Shown in pieces: positions 8,446 to 17,192 of a DNA stretch of 64,000 bases. The notes below the pieces were generated by a model. That model was given only the letters and a program-made list of their open reading frames with translations. It was not told where the DNA came from and did no database searches. Both the position numbers and the translations under genes were made by a program. The stretch is from Ciceribacter sichuanensis (GTDB lineage Bacteria > Pseudomonadota > Alphaproteobacteria > Rhizobiales > Rhizobiaceae). Every line of letters begins with the position of its first letter. Position 1 is the stretch's first letter. The stretch spans positions 124,001-188,000 of the forward strand of contig NZ_JAMXLX010000006.1 in NCBI RefSeq assembly GCF_024055605.1, read 5' to 3'.

Positions 8446-9426
8446 TCAGGCGGAGGCTGCGGCCAGCGCTTCGGCGCGGGCCTTTTCATCCAGACCGGAA
8501 GCGAGCACCACGGCGAGCAGCAGCCGTGCCTTGATGCCGCTGAGATCGCCGAGGAAATGCACGCCGGCGCGCGCGAGGCCGGCGCCGCCGCTGCCGGTAT
8601 AGATCGGCGCGACGCGGCCGCTCGGGCAGCGGGTGGTGACGGCGACGGTGACACCCGCCGCAAGCGCCCGCTCTATGCCCTTCAGCACTTCGGGAGTGAC
8701 ATTGCCGCGCCCGAACGCCTCGACCACGATGCCTTTCGCGCCGGAGGCGACGGAGCAATCGATGAAGCGGGCGTCGAGCCCCATGGCGAGCTTGACGAGA
8801 TCGACATTGGCCTCGATTTCGCTGTTGTCGAAGCGGCTGGCGATGAGCGGCCTGCGGTGGAAGATCACCCTGCCCAGATCGATTTCGCCGAGCTTGCCAT
8901 GCTCCATGGAGCCGAAGGTGCCGACACGCGAGGCGTGGATCTTCGTGACGTCGCGGGCCGCATGGATTTCCTGCTCGAACACCACCAGTACGCCCATGCC
9001 GCGCGCTTCCTCGCTTGCCGCGACCATGACGGCGGAGAGGAAATTGCGCGGGCCATCCGATTCGGGGTCGTCCGCCGCCAGTTGCGCTCCGCTGAAGACG
9101 ACAGGCTTTGCCGAATTGATGAGCAGGTCGGCGAGATAGGCGCTTTCTTCCAGCGTATCCGTGCCATGGGTGACGACGACGCCATCGACATCATCGCGGG
9201 CAACTGCTGCGCGGATGGTCTTCACCAGATCGAAGGCCATGGGCAGGGTCAGCATGTAGCTGCCGACGGCGGCGAAATCGGCGGCCTCCACCTCGACATC
9301 GGGCAATCTTTGGCGGGCGAGATCGACGAAGGCGGAGCCGGTGGAACCGACACCCACGTCGCCTCGTCCGGCATCGTATCTGGAGGCGATCGTGCCTCCC
9401 GTCGCGACCAGCACGACCTTTTTCAT
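8446..9426 (-). CDS. L-asparaginase family amidohydrolase
   Basis: A 326-residue asparaginase/glutaminase (type I/II fold). The first active-site Thr is in ATGGTIAS (about residues 8-15) and the second in THGTDTLEE. It has no signal peptide, unlike periplasmic type II enzymes. The ATG at 9426 is preceded by GGAGAATACCTC; the frame extends a further 30 codons without family similarity. It would hydrolyse a carboxamide side chain, releasing ammonia. Divergent from the HpaB-amidase operon across a 334-bp regulatory region, so it may work on products of that operon. Confidence 0.88.
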   Translation of the reverse strand: MKKVVLVATGGTIASRYDAGRGDVGVGSTGSAFVDLARQRLPDVEVEAADFAAVGSYMLTLPMAFDLVKTIRAAVARDDVDGVVVTHGTDTLEESAYLADLLINSAKPVVFSGAQLAADDPESDGPRNFLSAVMVAASEEARGMGVLVVFEQEIHAARDVTKIHASRVGTFGSMEHGKLGEIDLGRVIFHRRPLIASRFDNSEIEANVDLVKLAMGLDARFIDCSVASGAKGIVVEAFGRGNVTPEVLKGIERALAAGVTVAVTTRCPSGRVAPIYTGSGGAGLARAGVHFLGDLSGIKARLLLAVVLASGLDEKARAEALAAASA

Positions 9427-9617
9427 GAGGTATTCTCCAACGGGGTAATGACGGGCGGAATGGAGAGCCGGAACCGGCGATGACAGGGCTTCGCGTCGCT
9501 GCGGATGGCAGGGCATGACACGCGGAGCCGAAATTCAGGGCGCAAAAAACCGCTCGCTGAAAAGCGACCAAAGCGATCCACGGTGAAGGCAGGACCTGTT
9601 TTCAGGCTTTCCTGCTG

Positions 9618-9680
9618 AAAATTGCATCAAAAATTGCCTATTTTTTAGGCTTGACAAGATGATGAACAATTTTCTAGCAT
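9618..9680 (+). promoter_or_regulatory. Sigma-70 promoter with overlapping operator-like repeats
   Basis: TTGACA (9651-9656), an 18-base spacer and TAGCAT (9675-9680) make a good housekeeping promoter. Directly upstream are a hairpin-like inverted repeat GCCTA-TTTTT-TAGGC (9636-9650) abutting the -35 box and two AAAATTGC direct repeats (9618-9625, 9630-9637), likely regulator sites. An open-frame ATG at 9659 falls inside this promoter, so it cannot be the translation start of the downstream gene. Confidence 0.65.
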
Positions 9681-9760
9681 CATTTTACATTTTTTCTCCG
9701 ACTGCAATGGGTAAAAAGCTTGGCGTCGGATTCCGGAAAGCGATTGCGGAGTCCCCAAAT

Positions 9761-11242
9761 ATGGCCAGGAATGGAAAATCCTATCTTTCAAGTCTCAATG
9801 ACGGTCGTTCGATCTACATCGACGGCCGCAAGGTAGAGGATGTCGCGAGCGACCCGGCGTTCAGGAACGCCGCGGCTTCCGTTGCCGCCCTCTACGACTA
9901 CCAGTGCGATCCCGCCAATATCGAGGACATGACCTTCGTGTCGCCGACGACGGGCGACGCGGTGAACCGCGCCTGGGAACTGCCGCAGACCTATCATGCG
10001 CTGGTGCGCCGCCGGCAGGCGATGGAGCGCTGGGCCGAGCAGAGCTGCGGCATGATCGGTCGTTCGCCCGATCATGTGGCCTCCACCATCGCCGGCTTCC
10101 GCATGGGGCTCCCGGTTTTCCAGGAATACGATCCGGCCCGGGCGGCAGCGGTCGAATCCTACTACCGCTATGCTCGCGACAACGACCTGTTCCTCTCCTA
10201 CGTCATCATCAATCCGCAGGCCGACAAGGCGAAATCGGCGGGCAATCAGCCCGACAAGCACCTCGTCGCCTCCGTGGTCGACGAGGATTCGGAAGGCATC
10301 ACCATTCGCGGCGCCAAGATGCTGGCGACCAGCGGCGTGCTGGCCGACGAACTGCTGATTTCCGGTTTCCAGGCCATGCAGGCCGGCGACGAGGCCTATG
10401 CCTTCACCGCGGCGGCCCCGATCAATTCCAGGGGCCTGACCCTGATGTCGCGCCGCAGCTACGAGGCGAACGCGATATCCGCCTTCGACTACCCGCTTTC
10501 GCATCGCTTCGACGAAAACGACGCCGTGGTCTATTTCGATGACGTGAAGATCCCCTGGGACCGCGTCTTCGTCAATCAGGACCTCAGGATGTCGCAGGCG
10601 CAGTGGCATTCCACCCGCACCCACGTCTTCCAGAACTATCAGTGCATCGTGCGCCTGATGGTGAAGCTGCGCTTCCTGCTGGGCCTCGCCCGCAAGGTGG
10701 CCGAGACCAACAACATCATCAACTATCCGCAGGTGCGCGAAACGCTCGGCCTCATGGCCGCCAAGGTCAGCAATATCGAGGCGCTGGTCACCGCGATGGA
10801 GCTGAAGGGCGAGACTTATGAGGGCTATTTCGTGCCCGACCGCTCGCTGCTCTGCACGGCGCAGGTGATCGCCCAGACCACCTATCCGGAAGTGGTCGAA
10901 ACGATCCGCAACCTTTCCGGCGGCGGCCTGATCATGGTGCCGTCCTCCTACGAGGACTTCGAAAATCCCGCAACGGCCGGGATCATCGGCAAGACCCAGC
11001 GCTCGACGGTCTGCGATTCCGAGGAGCGCGTCAAACTGATGAAGCTCACCTGGGATGCGATCGGCTCGGAATTCGGCTCGCGCCACCTGCAATACGAGAT
11101 GTTCTATTCCGGCCCGTCCTTCGTCACCCGCGGCAATTCCTTCCGCTTCTACGACTGGGATAACGTCAAGGGCTTCGTCGAAGGTTTCATGGATACCTAC
11201 GACCTGCCGAAAGCCGCCGCCGTCCGTCCGGCCGCCGAGTGA
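9761..11242 (+). CDS. HpaB-type FADH2-dependent monooxygenase
   Basis: A 493-residue member of the 4-hydroxyphenylacetate 3-hydroxylase large-component family, which uses reduced flavin delivered by a separate reductase to hydroxylate aromatic or heteroaromatic rings. Visible markers are SYVIINPQADKAKS, the FAD-contact GAKMLATSGVLADE, DDVKIPWDRVF, and NLSGGGLIMVPSS near the C terminus. I start at ATG 9761 because the promoter covers the upstream ATG at 9659. A flavin reductase four genes downstream (14850) is the obvious partner. First gene of an operon with three ATGA/GTGA overlaps. The substrate is unknown; amidases and a PuuE-like hydrolase next to it point to a nitrogenous ring. Confidence 0.9.
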   Translation: MARNGKSYLSSLNDGRSIYIDGRKVEDVASDPAFRNAAASVAALYDYQCDPANIEDMTFVSPTTGDAVNRAWELPQTYHALVRRRQAMERWAEQSCGMIGRSPDHVASTIAGFRMGLPVFQEYDPARAAAVESYYRYARDNDLFLSYVIINPQADKAKSAGNQPDKHLVASVVDEDSEGITIRGAKMLATSGVLADELLISGFQAMQAGDEAYAFTAAAPINSRGLTLMSRRSYEANAISAFDYPLSHRFDENDAVVYFDDVKIPWDRVFVNQDLRMSQAQWHSTRTHVFQNYQCIVRLMVKLRFLLGLARKVAETNNIINYPQVRETLGLMAAKVSNIEALVTAMELKGETYEGYFVPDRSLLCTAQVIAQTTYPEVVETIRNLSGGGLIMVPSSYEDFENPATAGIIGKTQRSTVCDSEERVKLMKLTWDAIGSEFGSRHLQYEMFYSGPSFVTRGNSFRFYDWDNVKGFVEGFMDTYDLPKAAAVRPAAE

Positions 11243-12432
11243 GGCGCGTCATGCTGGACAGGGAACGCATTTCGCAAAGCGCATTCGTTTCGCGTGAGCG
11301 CCACCCCCTCGTGATGCGCGAGGAGGGGCCGCTTTCCGATCTGACCTTCGTGGTGAAGGATCTCTTCGACGTGGCCGGCCATGTGACCACCTGCGGCAAT
11401 CCGGACCGCGCGCGAGAAGGCCGCAAGGCCGTTGCCACCGCGCCCTCCGTGCTGGTGCCGCTGATGAGCGGCGCCCGCATGCTGGGCAAGACCCAGACCG
11501 ACGAGGTCGCCTGCGGCATGTTCGGCATGAACCCGCATTACGGCACGCCGATCAATCCCGCCGCCCCCGACCGGGCGCCGGGCGGCTCCTCCAGCGGCTC
11601 TGCCTCGGCGGTCGCGGCCGGCATCTGCGATTTCGGCATCGGCTCGGATACCGGCGGCTCGATCCGCGTTCCCGCAAGCTTCTGCGGCCTCTATGGCCTG
11701 CGCACCACCTTCGGGCGGGTCTCGGTCGCCGGCGTCATGGCCATGGCGCCGAGCTTCGATACCGTCGGCTGGCTTGCCCGCGATCCGGTAACGCTGCGCC
11801 GGGTGGCGGAGGCCTATTTCGGTCCCGTCGAGGCGAAAACCGCGCCGCGCCTGCTGATCGCCCGCGATGCCTTCGACATTCCTGTCAGAGGCATCGGCGA
11901 GGTGCTTCTGAAGGCGGCGGCCGGCCTCGGCAGCGCTTCGGAGGTTACGCTTTATGCCGAGGGCGTGGATTACTGGCTCGATGCCTTCCGCCCGCTGCAA
12001 CTGCACGACCTCTGGTCGACGCTCGGCAACTGGGCGATGGAGCCCGGCCGCACGCTGAGCGAAGCCGTGGAACAGCGCATCAGGCTTTCCGCGACCGTCG
12101 ATCCCGCCGCCCATGCGCTAGCGGTCGTTCGCCGCGAAAAGCTGACCGACCGTCTGGTCGACCTGCTCGGCGGTGACGGCCTGATGATCCTGCCGACCGC
12201 CCATGACCTGCCGCCGCTGCTCGAAGCCGGCGTCAGCGCCCAGATCGAGTTCCGGGAGAAGACGCTGGCGCTGACCTGCGTGGCGAGCCTTTGCCGCCTG
12301 CCGCAGATCAACATTCCGGCAGGCCTTGTCGAGGGATGTCCGGTCGGCCTGTCGCTGATCGCCGGTCCCCGCGGCGATGCGCGCCTGCTCTCCTTCGCCG
12401 AAAAGCTCGGCTCGCTGATGGGTGCGGCATGA
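11239..12432 (+). CDS. Amidase signature family enzyme
   Basis: A 397-residue amidase-signature hydrolase. The Ser-cisSer-Lys triad is readable: Lys40 in VVKDLFDVAG, the cis-Ser in GGSSSGSA (residues 115-122) and nucleophile Ser141 in GSDTGGSIR. Length is at the short end of the family, as in indoleacetamide-type amidases. It begins with a GTG whose last bases overlap the monooxygenase stop (GTGA), and ends in an ATGA overlap with the next gene; an ATG at 11251 is an alternative start. It would release ammonia or an amine from a linear amide formed after ring oxidation and opening. Confidence 0.9.
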   Translation: MRRVMLDRERISQSAFVSRERHPLVMREEGPLSDLTFVVKDLFDVAGHVTTCGNPDRAREGRKAVATAPSVLVPLMSGARMLGKTQTDEVACGMFGMNPHYGTPINPAAPDRAPGGSSSGSASAVAAGICDFGIGSDTGGSIRVPASFCGLYGLRTTFGRVSVAGVMAMAPSFDTVGWLARDPVTLRRVAEAYFGPVEAKTAPRLLIARDAFDIPVRGIGEVLLKAAAGLGSASEVTLYAEGVDYWLDAFRPLQLHDLWSTLGNWAMEPGRTLSEAVEQRIRLSATVDPAAHALAVVRREKLTDRLVDLLGGDGLMILPTAHDLPPLLEAGVSAQIEFREKTLALTCVASLCRLPQINIPAGLVEGCPVGLSLIAGPRGDARLLSFAEKLGSLMGAA

Positions 12433-13352
12433 CGGTTGCGGCCGACCAGATGCGGGATTTCGTCGGCTATGGCCGCAACCCGCCCGACCCACGCTGGCCG
12501 AACGGCGCGCGTCTGGCCGTGGTGATCGTGCTGAACGTGGAGGAAGGTGCCGAGCCTTCCATCCCTGACGGCGATCCGGCGACCGAGATTGCGCTGACCG
12601 ATGGCATTTTCGGCGAGGTGCCGGCAGGCACGCGGGATTTCGTCGCCGAAACCCTGTTCGAATACGGTTCCCGCGTCGGTTACTGGCGGCTGAGCGAGCT
12701 TTTCGCCGAACGTGGCCTGAAACTGACGGTGAATGCCTGCGCCCGGGCTCTGGAGCGCAACGGCGAGATCGCCGCCGATATCCGCGACAGCGGCTTCGAT
12801 CTCTGCTGCCATGGCGACCGCTTCGTGCGGCACTTCCTGATGACCGAGGACGAGGAGCGGGCGGCAATCGCCCGCGCCGTCGAAAGCCTGACGCGAACGG
12901 TTGGCCGCGCACCGCTCGGCTGGCAGAGCCGTTATTCCCCGAGCGCCGCCACCCGCCGCCTTCTGGCCGAGCATGGCGGCTTTCTCTACGACGCGGATTC
13001 CTATGCCGACGACCTGCCCTACTGGACAGCCGTTTCCGGCCGGCCGCATCTCGTCGTGCCCCACAGCTTCACCCATAACGACAACCGGCTGGCGACGGCG
13101 AAGCTCGGCACCGCCGTCGACATGTACGAGCATCTCGCCGCCGCCTTCCGGGTGCTTTATGCCGAGAGCGCAAGGCGTCCGCGCATGATGACGGTGAGCC
13201 TGCATTCTCGTATTTCCGGCCAGCCCTCGCGCTTCGAGGCGGTCAGCCGTTTCCTCGATCTCGTCGGTTCCTTCGGTGACGTCTGGGTCGCCGGCCGCTC
13301 CGAGGTGGCGCGGCACTGGATCGCCACCCATCCGGCGGAGGGCCAGCGATGA
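12429..13352 (+). CDS. PuuE/allantoinase-like hydrolase (polysaccharide deacetylase fold)
   Basis: A 307-residue protein close to the PuuE branch of the NodB fold, whose known activity is metal-independent allantoinase (opening a cyclic ureide). It has the family opening DFVGYGRNPPDPRWPNGARL, VLNVEEGAEPSI, an altered catalytic loop CCHGDRFVRHF, GWQSRYSPSAAT, then DADSYADDLPYW and LHSRISGQP. The usual SHG is CHG here, and the expected WIDY/WxxH aromatic is Phe, so substrate may differ from allantoin. Four-base overlaps on both sides place it in the core operon, where it could open a heterocyclic imide or ureide ring. Confidence 0.85.
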   Translation: MTVAADQMRDFVGYGRNPPDPRWPNGARLAVVIVLNVEEGAEPSIPDGDPATEIALTDGIFGEVPAGTRDFVAETLFEYGSRVGYWRLSELFAERGLKLTVNACARALERNGEIAADIRDSGFDLCCHGDRFVRHFLMTEDEERAAIARAVESLTRTVGRAPLGWQSRYSPSAATRRLLAEHGGFLYDADSYADDLPYWTAVSGRPHLVVPHSFTHNDNRLATAKLGTAVDMYEHLAAAFRVLYAESARRPRMMTVSLHSRISGQPSRFEAVSRFLDLVGSFGDVWVAGRSEVARHWIATHPAEGQR

Positions 13353-14857
13353 CATCGACCGCTCCGATCCTCATCCGCGGCGGCCTGACGGTCGATATCG
13401 ACAGCGGCACGGCCGAGACCCGCGACATCCTGATCGAGGGCGGCACAATCAAGGCCGTCGGAGCACCTGGCGCGATCGATGCGCCCGGTGCCGTTCTCTA
13501 CGACGCAACCGACAGGCTGGTCAATCCCGGCCTCGTCAACGGCCATACCCACGGCCACATGAGCCTGCACAAGGGCGTGGCGGACAAGTGGACGCTGGAG
13601 GCGTCGCTGACCAACGCGCCCTGGCTCGCCGGCCGGCGCGATCCCGACATCATGTATGCCTCGGCGCTGCTGACCGGCGCCGAAATGCTGATGAAGGGCT
13701 GCACCGCCTGCTTCGATCTCGTCTATGAATTTCCCCGGCCGACGGTCGAGGGCTTCTTCGCCGTGGCGCGCGGCTATGCGGATGCGGGCATCCGCGCGGT
13801 GCTGTCGCCGATGATCTCGGATATCAGCCTCTTCAGGGCCATTCCCGGCCTGCTCGACGCCCTGCCGGAAGAACTGCGCAGGCAGGTGGACGGCGAAATC
13901 GACGGCCGCCCCACCCTCGACGCTGTGCGGGACATCATCGCGCGGCGGCATGAGCTGCCGGACGGGATCACGCTGGCGCTGTCGCCCACCATCCCGCATC
14001 ACTGCTCCGAAGGCTTCCTGATGGAATGCGCCGGCCTTGCCGCCGATAACGGGCTGACCATCCACATGCATGTTGCCGAATCCCGCCTGCAGGCGGTGGC
14101 GGCGCAGAAACTCTGGGGCAAGTCGCCCATCGCCTATCTGGCGGAACGGGGTGTTCTTGGAGAAAACTTTATCGCCGCCCATGCCGTCTGGCTGGATGAC
14201 AGCGATCTCGACCTGATCGCCCGTCACGGCGCGTCCATTGCCCATATCCCGGCCAGCAACCTGCGGCTGGGGGCGGGCTTCGCCTTTATCCGGCCGATGC
14301 TGGAGCGCGGCATCGATGTGGCGCTGGCAACCGACGGGGCAAACTCCTCCGATGCGCTCGACATGCTGAGGGTCATGCGGCTCGCCTCCTATGTCTCCCA
14401 TATCCAGACCGGCCCCCGCGAGGACTGGCTGGGGGCGGCCGAAGTGCTGAAGCTTGCGACCGCCGGCGGGCAGAAGCTGACCGGCCGTCCGAACGCCGGC
14501 CGCATTGCAGTGGGCGCGCCCGCCGATCTCGCCATGCTCGATCTCACGGCCATCGACTTCATCCCGCTCAACGACCCGGTGAACCAGCTGGTGACCTCGG
14601 CGGATGGCGCAAATGTCACCGATGTCCTCGTGGACGGCCGTTTTGCCCTTCGCGACCGCGTGCTCACCTCCCAGGCCTGCCGGGATCTCGGGGCAAGGGT
14701 GAAGGACGCCCGCCTCAGGCTTGCGGCGGCCAGCGGAGACCTGAAGGCGCTCTCGACGGCGCTCGAGCCGCATGTGGTCGCCTATGCCCAGTCCCTTGCC
14801 GGCGAGCCCCTGCCGGTCAATCGCTATCTCGCGGGCAGAGGAGACCCCCATGCCTGA
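13349..14857 (+). CDS. Amidohydrolase family deaminase/hydrolase
   Basis: A 502-residue metal-dependent amidohydrolase of the cytosine deaminase/S-adenosylhomocysteine deaminase/AtzA group. Metal ligands are His66 and His68 in NGHTHGH, His in IHMHVAES, His in AAHAVWL and Asp in ATDGANSSD. The C-terminal beta-sandwich carries NAGRIAVGAPADLAMLDL. Such enzymes deaminate or hydrolyse C-N bonds on rings (guanine, triazines, pyrimidines). It overlaps both neighbours by four and eight bases, so its product ratio is coupled to the PuuE-like hydrolase and flavin reductase. Exact substrate not deducible. Confidence 0.88.
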   Translation: MTSTAPILIRGGLTVDIDSGTAETRDILIEGGTIKAVGAPGAIDAPGAVLYDATDRLVNPGLVNGHTHGHMSLHKGVADKWTLEASLTNAPWLAGRRDPDIMYASALLTGAEMLMKGCTACFDLVYEFPRPTVEGFFAVARGYADAGIRAVLSPMISDISLFRAIPGLLDALPEELRRQVDGEIDGRPTLDAVRDIIARRHELPDGITLALSPTIPHHCSEGFLMECAGLAADNGLTIHMHVAESRLQAVAAQKLWGKSPIAYLAERGVLGENFIAAHAVWLDDSDLDLIARHGASIAHIPASNLRLGAGFAFIRPMLERGIDVALATDGANSSDALDMLRVMRLASYVSHIQTGPREDWLGAAEVLKLATAGGQKLTGRPNAGRIAVGAPADLAMLDLTAIDFIPLNDPVNQLVTSADGANVTDVLVDGRFALRDRVLTSQACRDLGARVKDARLRLAAASGDLKALSTALEPHVVAYAQSLAGEPLPVNRYLAGRGDPHA

Positions 14858-15389
14858 ATTTTCCCCCGCAATCCCGTCCGCCGATCTCCGGCGCGCCTTC
14901 GGCCAGTTCGCAACCGGCGTCGCGGTCGTTACCGCCCGTGCCGGGGAACTGACCGTCGGGATGACGATCAGTTCCTTCTCCTCCGTGTCGCTCGATCCGC
15001 CGCTGGTGCTCTGGAGCCTGCGCGACAACGCCCGTTCCCGGCCGGTTTTCGAGGAGGCCGGATCGTTCGCCATCAGCGTTCTCTCCGAAGAGCAATCGGA
15101 TATCGCCCGCCTCTTCGCCAGTGGTCAGCCGGACCCCTTCCGGCAATGCGAGACCACGCTTTCGAGCCGTGGTCTGCCGTTGATCTCCGGCGCGCTTGCC
15201 GCCTTCGAATGCGAGACGCACCGCATCCATGACGGCGGCGATCACCGCATCTTCATCGGCGCCGTAACCGGCGTCGAGCTGGGTGACGGCCTGCCGCTCC
15301 TCTATTTCGCCAGCCGCATGTCGAGCGGCATCTTTCCGTCCCAGTTTCCCTCCCAGGACACTCCTTCCCAGAACAAGGCCACCCCATGA
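14850..15389 (+). CDS. Flavin reductase (HpaC-like component)
   Basis: A 179-residue flavin reductase-like domain protein. Hallmarks are FATGVAVVTA near residues 20-29, VGMTISSFSSVSLDPPLVLW and FAISVLSEEQ. Such proteins reduce FMN or FAD with NADH and hand it to a two-component monooxygenase. The ATG at 14850 overlaps the preceding stop by eight bases; a four-base overlap joins it to the next gene. It is the natural partner of the HpaB-type oxygenase at 9761. The tail after residue 160 (Gln/Ser/Pro rich) is probably disordered. Confidence 0.9.
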   Translation: MPEFSPAIPSADLRRAFGQFATGVAVVTARAGELTVGMTISSFSSVSLDPPLVLWSLRDNARSRPVFEEAGSFAISVLSEEQSDIARLFASGQPDPFRQCETTLSSRGLPLISGALAAFECETHRIHDGGDHRIFIGAVTGVELGDGLPLLYFASRMSSGIFPSQFPSQDTPSQNKATP

Positions 15390-16114
15390 CCCAGGTAACC
15401 CGTATCGGCCATATCACGCCGTCCTCGAACACCGCGCTGGAACCGCTGACCTATGCGATGAACGAGGGTTTCGGCCGCTCGGTCGCGCACCATTTCGCCC
15501 GCACGCTGGTCACGCATCTGGCGCTCAACAATTCCTCCGAGGCGCAGTTCCAGCTGGAACCGATGCTCGCGGCGGCACGGCTGCTGGCGGATGCGCCGCT
15601 CGACGCCATCGTCTGGAACGGCACCTCGGCCAGCTGGCGCGGCATTCATAACGACCTGGCGCTTTGCGAGGCGATCACCAAAGAGACGGGGCTTCCCGCC
15701 TCGACCTCGACGCTTGCCTTCTACAAGTCCTTCCGCGAATTCGGCCTGAAGAGGATCGGGCTGGCGCTGCCTTATACGGCCGACATCTCCTCGCAGATCG
15801 CGGTGGAATATGCGCGCCACGGCTTCGCCATCACCGACGTCGCCTCGCTCGGCCTCGTCGCCAACCGCGATATCGGCGCGGCCGAACCGGATGCGATCCG
15901 CGAGGTCCTGCGCCGTGCCGCAGTCTCGAAGCCAGACGCCATCGCGGTCGTCTGCACCAATTTCAACGCAACCGATCTGATCGTCGAGATGGAGGACGAA
16001 CTCGGCGTGACGATCGTGGACTCGATTGCGGTCACCTTCTGGGAGGCCTGCCGCATTGCCGGCCTCGATGTCGCAATCGAGGGATGGGGGAGGCTTCTGG
16101 CCGGAAAGGCCTGA
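15386..16114 (+). CDS. Asp/Glu racemase superfamily (maleate isomerase-like) protein
   Basis: A 242-residue protein of the maleate cis-trans isomerase/arylmalonate decarboxylase/Asp-Glu racemase superfamily. It starts RIGHITPSSNTALEP, has WNGTSASW where the first catalytic Cys is normally found (here Gly-Thr-Ser), and VVCTNFNATDL where the second Cys (VxCTN) is present. A one-cysteine arrangement is more like arylmalonate decarboxylase than racemases or maleate isomerase. Last gene of the core operon (ATGA overlap). It may isomerise or decarboxylate a dicarboxylic ring-opening product, as maleate isomerase does in the nicotinate maleamate pathway. Confidence 0.82.
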   Translation: MTQVTRIGHITPSSNTALEPLTYAMNEGFGRSVAHHFARTLVTHLALNNSSEAQFQLEPMLAAARLLADAPLDAIVWNGTSASWRGIHNDLALCEAITKETGLPASTSTLAFYKSFREFGLKRIGLALPYTADISSQIAVEYARHGFAITDVASLGLVANRDIGAAEPDAIREVLRRAAVSKPDAIAVVCTNFNATDLIVEMEDELGVTIVDSIAVTFWEACRIAGLDVAIEGWGRLLAGKA

Positions 16115-16172
16115 CGGAGACGGGGAGGAAGACCGGACCGTACGCGTGACCAACCACTGAACGGAGAAGCCC

Positions 16173-17141
16173 ATGTCCATGGCACCGACCGAAGGCTGGA
16201 GCAGAATCTGCACCGACGAAATCGCCCCGCATGATCGCCTCGACTTCTGGCATCACGCGACGAACACCCTTTTTCCGCCGACCCGCGTGCGCCGGTCCAC
16301 CGATTCTGGTTTCTACGGCCATATCGCGTGGCGCTCCTTCGGCGAGGTGACGCTTGCCGATATCGTCTCGACGACGCTGGAGGTCAGCCGGACGGAGGAG
16401 CACATCAACGCTTCCGACCGCTGGTACGAGGTGAACCTGCAGATCGACGGCACGAGCTTCTTCAACCAGAGCGGCCGCGACGTGATCGCCAATCCGCGCT
16501 CCATCGTGCTCTACGACAGCCGCCAGCCCTATCGCATGGAATTCGACGGCCCCTATCGCCAGCTTTCCCTGAAGGTGCCGCGCGCGGCGCTGAGGGACCG
16601 CGTGCCGGGCATCGATCTGCTCACCGCCCGCGAGATTTCGGCGGAAACCCTTCCCGGTCGCTTCCTCTTCGATTTCGCGGTCGCCCTTTGCGACATCAAG
16701 GAGGACGATGCGGCCGCTCCCTTCCGCGCCCGCATCGAGGGCCATGTGATCGAGCTTCTGGCGACCGCACTTCTCGGCAGCGCCGAGCGCACGCCGCTTT
16801 CGGCGGGCCGTCAGGTCCAGCTCGGCCGGATCAAGTCCTTCATCCTTGCCAATCTCGACAATCCCGATCTGGCGCCGGCCGATATCGCCCGCGCCCAGCA
16901 GATCTCGCTGCGCTCGCTCTACGAACTCTTCGCCTCCGAGGAGAGCCAGGTGGCGCAATGGATCAAGCTGCAACGGCTGGAGCGCATCCGCAGCGATCTT
17001 TCCGATCCGCTGTTGCGCGGCTGGCCGATCACCACCATCGCGCTGCGCCGGGGGTTCAAGGACTTCTCCCATTTCAGCCGGGTGTTCCGCGGCCATTTCG
17101 GCGTTTCGCCGCGGGATTTCCGCAAGACACAGGTTCACTGA
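16173..17141 (+). CDS. AraC family transcriptional regulator (FeaR-like)
   Basis: A 322-residue activator. The N-terminal AraC-binding-like domain (about residues 20-190) is of the type found in FeaR, with VNLQIDGTSFFNQSGRD; the C-terminal double helix-turn-helix spans about residues 215-320 and ends IALRRGFKDFSHFSRVFRGH then FGVSPRDFR, the standard AraC signature. ACGGAGAAG lies just before the ATG. Sitting 58 bp after the core operon and before the FAD oxidoreductase gene, it is the best candidate for inducing this locus in response to the imported compound or an intermediate. A GAGGCC-TTCA-GGCCTC hairpin follows its stop but has no T tract. Confidence 0.9.
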   Translation: MSMAPTEGWSRICTDEIAPHDRLDFWHHATNTLFPPTRVRRSTDSGFYGHIAWRSFGEVTLADIVSTTLEVSRTEEHINASDRWYEVNLQIDGTSFFNQSGRDVIANPRSIVLYDSRQPYRMEFDGPYRQLSLKVPRAALRDRVPGIDLLTAREISAETLPGRFLFDFAVALCDIKEDDAAAPFRARIEGHVIELLATALLGSAERTPLSAGRQVQLGRIKSFILANLDNPDLAPADIARAQQISLRSLYELFASEESQVAQWIKLQRLERIRSDLSDPLLRGWPITTIALRRGFKDFSHFSRVFRGHFGVSPRDFRKTQVH

Positions 17142-17192
17142 GAGGCCTTCAGGCCTCCGCCCCGCATCTAGACGCTTCGCGGGAAGAGAAGG

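Noticed and set aside
9659..9760. Earlier ATG for the HpaB-type protein
   Set aside because: A sigma-70 type promoter covers this ATG, and the 34 residues are not family-like.
13157..15073. Minus-strand open frame of 638 codons opposite the amidohydrolase and PuuE-like genes
   Set aside because: Antisense shadow; the plus strand has coupled genes with clear active-site motifs.
17142..17157. GAGGCC-TTCA-GGCCTC hairpin as terminator of the AraC gene
   Set aside because: Short stem and no T tract; not enough to call a terminator.
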